The translations under genes and the position numbers were made by a program. Shown here piece by piece: positions 3,371-6,203 of a stretch of DNA of 6,203 nucleotides (its first letter is position 1; each line of letters starts with the position of its first letter). The notes below the pieces were generated by a model. The model searched no databases and was not told where the DNA came from. It was given only the letters and a program-made list of their open reading frames with translations. Source of the DNA: Candidatus Aminicenantota bacterium (GTDB taxonomy: Bacteria > Acidobacteriota > Aminicenantia > UBA2199); the NCBI GenBank assembly GCA_024644125.1, contig JAHELQ010000341.1:1-6203 (forward strand), given 5' to 3'.

Positions 3371-6203
3371 CTATTTTTTCTTCAAGAAATCTCTGAAAAG
3401 ATTCCGTTCTTCCGATACCCCATAAAGATCGGATATCTGCCGATACACATCCGCGGCCGCCGGATCTCTCAATTTTTCCAGTATCTCCGCCTTCAGCCAG
3501 AGGGCTGGAAGGTAATTGGGACCGAATTTAAAGCATTCAGCCGTTTCCTCCAGAGCCTCCTGGAATTTTCCCCTGCGAGCATACATTTTTGCAAACTCCG
3601 TTCGGAAGAATTGATAGTTGTAATAGGTTACCCAATACGAGAGAGCGGGCTTCATTTCCAACAAATCCTTGAAAGCCGTTACAGCCTGATCGAATTTCCC
3701 TTCGCGCTCCAGAACCAACACCTTGAGGTGAACAAAATATTTGTAAGGAGGCATGAATTGCTCTTCGGATAGTTTATATTCCAACTTCAACTGTCTGAGC
3801 CATTCGAATTCTTGATTGGCGCCTTCAAAATTCTTCAGGGCAAAATAAATCAAACCCCGCAGCCAGTGGGCCTCGGCGCTATTGTTGTTGATATCGCGGG
3901 AATTATATGTCGTCAAGGATTGATCGATGGTTTTTTGCGCTTCGGCATATTGTTCATTCAAATAATAGATGAATGCTTGCTTTGACAACACTTCGGCGCG
4001 CGCCTGATTGTCCGACCGGAGCTTCAGGTAATTGTCCAAAGCCTGCCTGGCCTGCTGGAATTCAGCTTTGAGCGTGTAGATATCGGCCAATGTCAGATAT
4101 GCCCATGGGACGCCGCCCCTGTCTGTGGCCAGGGCGCTGTTTTTCAATGCTAGCGCGTCTTCCAATTCTCCTGAGTAAAAATAACCGTCTCCCAGAGAAT
4201 CGAACGAGTTTGCCGATTGATCCAGAGTTCGATACTCTTCGAACAATTGGATGGCCCTGATATGATCGCCCATATAGGAATAACAATACCCCAGGTGGTT
4301 GATGGCCCTGGAAAAGTTGTGATCCAGCTCGATAGCCCGCAGATAAAGAGGTATGGCGTTCTTTATATCGCCATGGTGAAAATACACTTCCGCCAATTCG
4401 TAATAAGCGTCTTTAGAATATTTGAACCGTTTTTGCAGTAGTTCCAGGTATTCCACCGCATCCGGAATATTTTGCTTGAGGCGGGCGTTCAACGCGAGGG
4501 TTTTGAGCTTCAAATCATCAGGTAGAGAGTTGACAATGGGCGATAGCGAGCCCAAAAGCATCAACGCCTCATTGGGCCGGCCGTCGAAGACATTGATATC
4601 CGCCAACATATAGCGGGCGGCGGGAAGCTCCCTCGCTTTGGCGAGATAGGTAACCGCAGGAACGAGATTGAGTTTCCGGTACGATTCATATCCCCGGTAA
4701 AAATCTGAATACAACGACCAGTCCTCGCCCACGATGTTGGAGATTTTTTTGAATCCCGTCATATTTTTGTATTTGCCGGGCAAGAGGCTTTTGTAAATCT
4801 GCCGGGCCAGGGAATCGATCTGATGGGTTAAAAAAGAATCCTTGCCTTCTCCGGTTTTGGTGAACGAAAAGGCGCTGTTCTTTTTGTTAAAGGGGATCAA
4901 TTCCGCTTCAAGATTATATATATCTTTGTAATGGGATATTTTCCCATCCAATTCGAATTCAATTTGGTTTTCTTTCAATAGCCGGGATACATTCTCCTCG
5001 TCGCTTTGATCCCCCACGATGGAAGAGATCACGCTGGTATCGATGATTTTAAACTCGGCATATTGGTTGAGCGATTGGGTGAGCAAGTAATTTAACTTGT
5101 CCGCCAGGGATTTATCATCTGTTTCGTTTTTAAATGGAGTGAGATAAATATAAAAATTATCTTTATTGGCGAAAGTGGGAGCGCTCTCCGGGGAAAACAC
5201 AAAGAGAAAAACCAATACCGCCGCCACCACGACCAGCGCCAGCGGAAGCCCGATTGTCAATAACTTGCTTTTACCGGGAGTCGTTATCCGGTCGGTAGGC
5301 GCCTTGAGTTTCTTCAACCGGGAAACCAACTCCCCCAGTTCCTCTTTATCGGAGCTGCGATGCAGATCCTCCACCATGACATCCTGGCTCTTAAATTCCA
5401 GGATTTCAGTGTAATCAGCGCTTTTCGCTCCTTTCAACTGGTCGTAGGCTTTTCTAAATGTCTCCAAATCGGCCTGCACATCCCGAAACGAGCTGTACCG
5501 GTCTTTTTTGTTTTTCGCCAACAGAGTGCGGACAATTTGTTTGAGCGGTTCAGGGATTGGACGCTGGAACTCGATTTCTTTGTTCAGAACATTGTACAGG
5601 GTTTCGATTTGCTCGCCCCCCTGGAATGGATTTCTACCTTCCAGCATTTCAAACAGCACCACGCCGAAGGAGAAGATATCGGCCCGCATATCCAATTCAT
5701 GACCTTTGGCCTGTTCCGGCGACATATAGGCTACAGTGCCCATAACCACGCCTTTCTGAGTGAGATTGGAATCAACGGCTCCATTGTTTTTGAAAAGCGA
5801 GGAATCCTGGAATTTCGCCAACCCAAAGTCCAGGATTTTGACGATTCCTTTGTTGTCAACCATGATATTGGTGGGTTTGATGTCCCGGTGAATGATGTTT
5901 TTTGAATGCGCTTCCACCATGCCGCGACAAATCTGGGATGCGATATCCAGCACCTTGCCGATACCCAGGGTTTTCATCTTGATAATCTGGTTCAGGGTAA
6001 TTCCGTCCACAAGCTCCATGACGATATATTCCCGATCCAGATCGTCATAGATCTCAAAGATGGTGCAGATATTGGGGTGGGTCAATTGCGAGGCTGTTTG
6101 GGCCTCTCTCAAGAATCTCGCCCTTACCGATTGATCCTGCATACTATCATCGGAAATACTCTTCACCGCAACTTCCCGTTTGAGCCGCTCATCCACAGCC
6201 AGG
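3371..6203 (-). CDS. Membrane Ser/Thr protein kinase with TolB-like and TPR domains (5' end outside window)
   Basis: A Hanks-type (PknB-like) receptor kinase; positions count from the GTG at 6194-6196. Catalytic residues are Lys12 (VAVK), Glu31 (FLREAQ), HRDIKPTN with Asp105, DFG at 123-125, SPE at 159-161 (usual APE) and Asp173 (DMRADIFSFG). The domain ends near residue 250. A linker is followed by one transmembrane helix (about 313-335). Residues 345-470 resemble the TolB/FlgO-like domain: a LTPFKNETDD start, then FELDGKI and ARQIYKSLL. From about 495 to 915 come some eight to ten TPR repeats, for example 594-627 and 628-661, likely for protein contacts outside the cytoplasm. The frame stays open through 6202 (Leu-Ala before the GTG) and the glycine-rich loop is missing, so the GTG is internal and the true start lies beyond the edge. 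Stop is TAG at 3371-3373. It is convergent with the peptide gene. Its ligand and substrates are unknown. Confidence 0.93.
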   Translation of the reverse strand, partial: LAVDERLKREVAVKSISDDSMQDQSVRARFLREAQTASQLTHPNICTIFEIYDDLDREYIVMELVDGITLNQIIKMKTLGIGKVLDIASQICRGMVEAHSKNIIHRDIKPTNIMVDNKGIVKILDFGLAKFQDSSLFKNNGAVDSNLTQKGVVMGTVAYMSPEQAKGHELDMRADIFSFGVVLFEMLEGRNPFQGGEQIETLYNVLNKEIEFQRPIPEPLKQIVRTLLAKNKKDRYSSFRDVQADLETFRKAYDQLKGAKSADYTEILEFKSQDVMVEDLHRSSDKEELGELVSRLKKLKAPTDRITTPGKSKLLTIGLPLALVVVAAVLVFLFVFSPESAPTFANKDNFYIYLTPFKNETDDKSLADKLNYLLTQSLNQYAEFKIIDTSVISSIVGDQSDEENVSRLLKENQIEFELDGKISHYKDIYNLEAELIPFNKKNSAFSFTKTGEGKDSFLTHQIDSLARQIYKSLLPGKYKNMTGFKKISNIVGEDWSLYSDFYRGYESYRKLNLVPAVTYLAKARELPAARYMLADINVFDGRPNEALMLLGSLSPIVNSLPDDLKLKTLALNARLKQNIPDAVEYLELLQKRFKYSKDAYYELAEVYFHHGDIKNAIPLYLRAIELDHNFSRAINHLGYCYSYMGDHIRAIQLFEEYRTLDQSANSFDSLGDGYFYSGELEDALALKNSALATDRGGVPWAYLTLADIYTLKAEFQQARQALDNYLKLRSDNQARAEVLSKQAFIYYLNEQYAEAQKTIDQSLTTYNSRDINNNSAEAHWLRGLIYFALKNFEGANQEFEWLRQLKLEYKLSEEQFMPPYKYFVHLKVLVLEREGKFDQAVTAFKDLLEMKPALSYWVTYYNYQFFRTEFAKMYARRGKFQEALEETAECFKFGPNYLPALWLKAEILEKLRDPAAADVYRQISDLYGVSEERNLFRDFLKKK

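Noticed and set aside
5360..5905. A 181-codon plus-strand open frame inside the kinase gene
   Set aside because: It is antisense to the conserved kinase catalytic domain, has no family features, and is explained by the codon use of the real gene.
6194..6196. GTG as the true start of the kinase
   Set aside because: The frame continues open to the window edge, and a start here would omit the glycine-rich ATP-binding loop that must precede the VAVK lysine.
1..6203. tRNA, rRNA, CRISPR arrays, insertion sequences or attachment sites
   Set aside because: No repeat array, transposase-like protein, terminal inverted repeats or tRNA-like fold was found; apart from two short intergenic regions the window is filled with genes.

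Overview
The window looks like chromosomal DNA from a Gram-negative-type bacterium of moderate GC content. The combination of a membrane-anchored Hanks-type kinase with a TolB-like and TPR sensor region, a large-form SppA, and a small Cys/Thr-rich peptide with a class I lanthipeptide-like leader recalls the Acidobacteriota/Aminicenantota lineage. That placement is an inference from architecture, not from a marker gene.

Layout. Bases 1-470 (minus strand) hold two overlapping genes: a small [2Fe-2S] protein of the HcnA/sarcosine-oxidase N-terminal type, then the start of an FAD-dependent oxidoreductase cut by the window edge. Together they look like two subunits of an amine or imino-acid dehydrogenase. 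A 216-base divergent intergenic region (471-686) carries a promoter for the minus-strand pair, a perfect 16-base palindrome, and a -10-like box plus Shine-Dalgarno for the plus-strand genes. Bases 687-3008 (plus) are a two-gene operon: sppA, a membrane protease, and 3 bases later a threonylcarbamoyl-AMP synthase of the TsaC/YrdC/YciO family (tRNA t6A modification).

Bases 3009-3370 are the most interesting part. A 63-residue peptide gene has its own promoter, a strong Shine-Dalgarno and a following hairpin. Its leader (lysine-rich N-terminus, then LSLSKTTIAVLNQKELLDV) is of the kind that precedes class I lanthipeptide cores in Bacteroidota and relatives, and its C-terminal half is a compact Cys/Thr cluster. 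It is best read as an orphan RiPP precursor: no modifying enzyme or exporter lies in the window.

Bases 3371-6203 (minus, convergent) encode most of a Ser/Thr protein kinase with one transmembrane helix, a TolB/FlgO-like domain and a long TPR array. Its true N-terminus, including the glycine-rich loop, is beyond the window edge.

The genes do not form one pathway. The redox pair, the SppA/TsaC operon, the peptide and the kinase appear to be four separate transcription units. A link between peptide and kinase is possible only by proximity.
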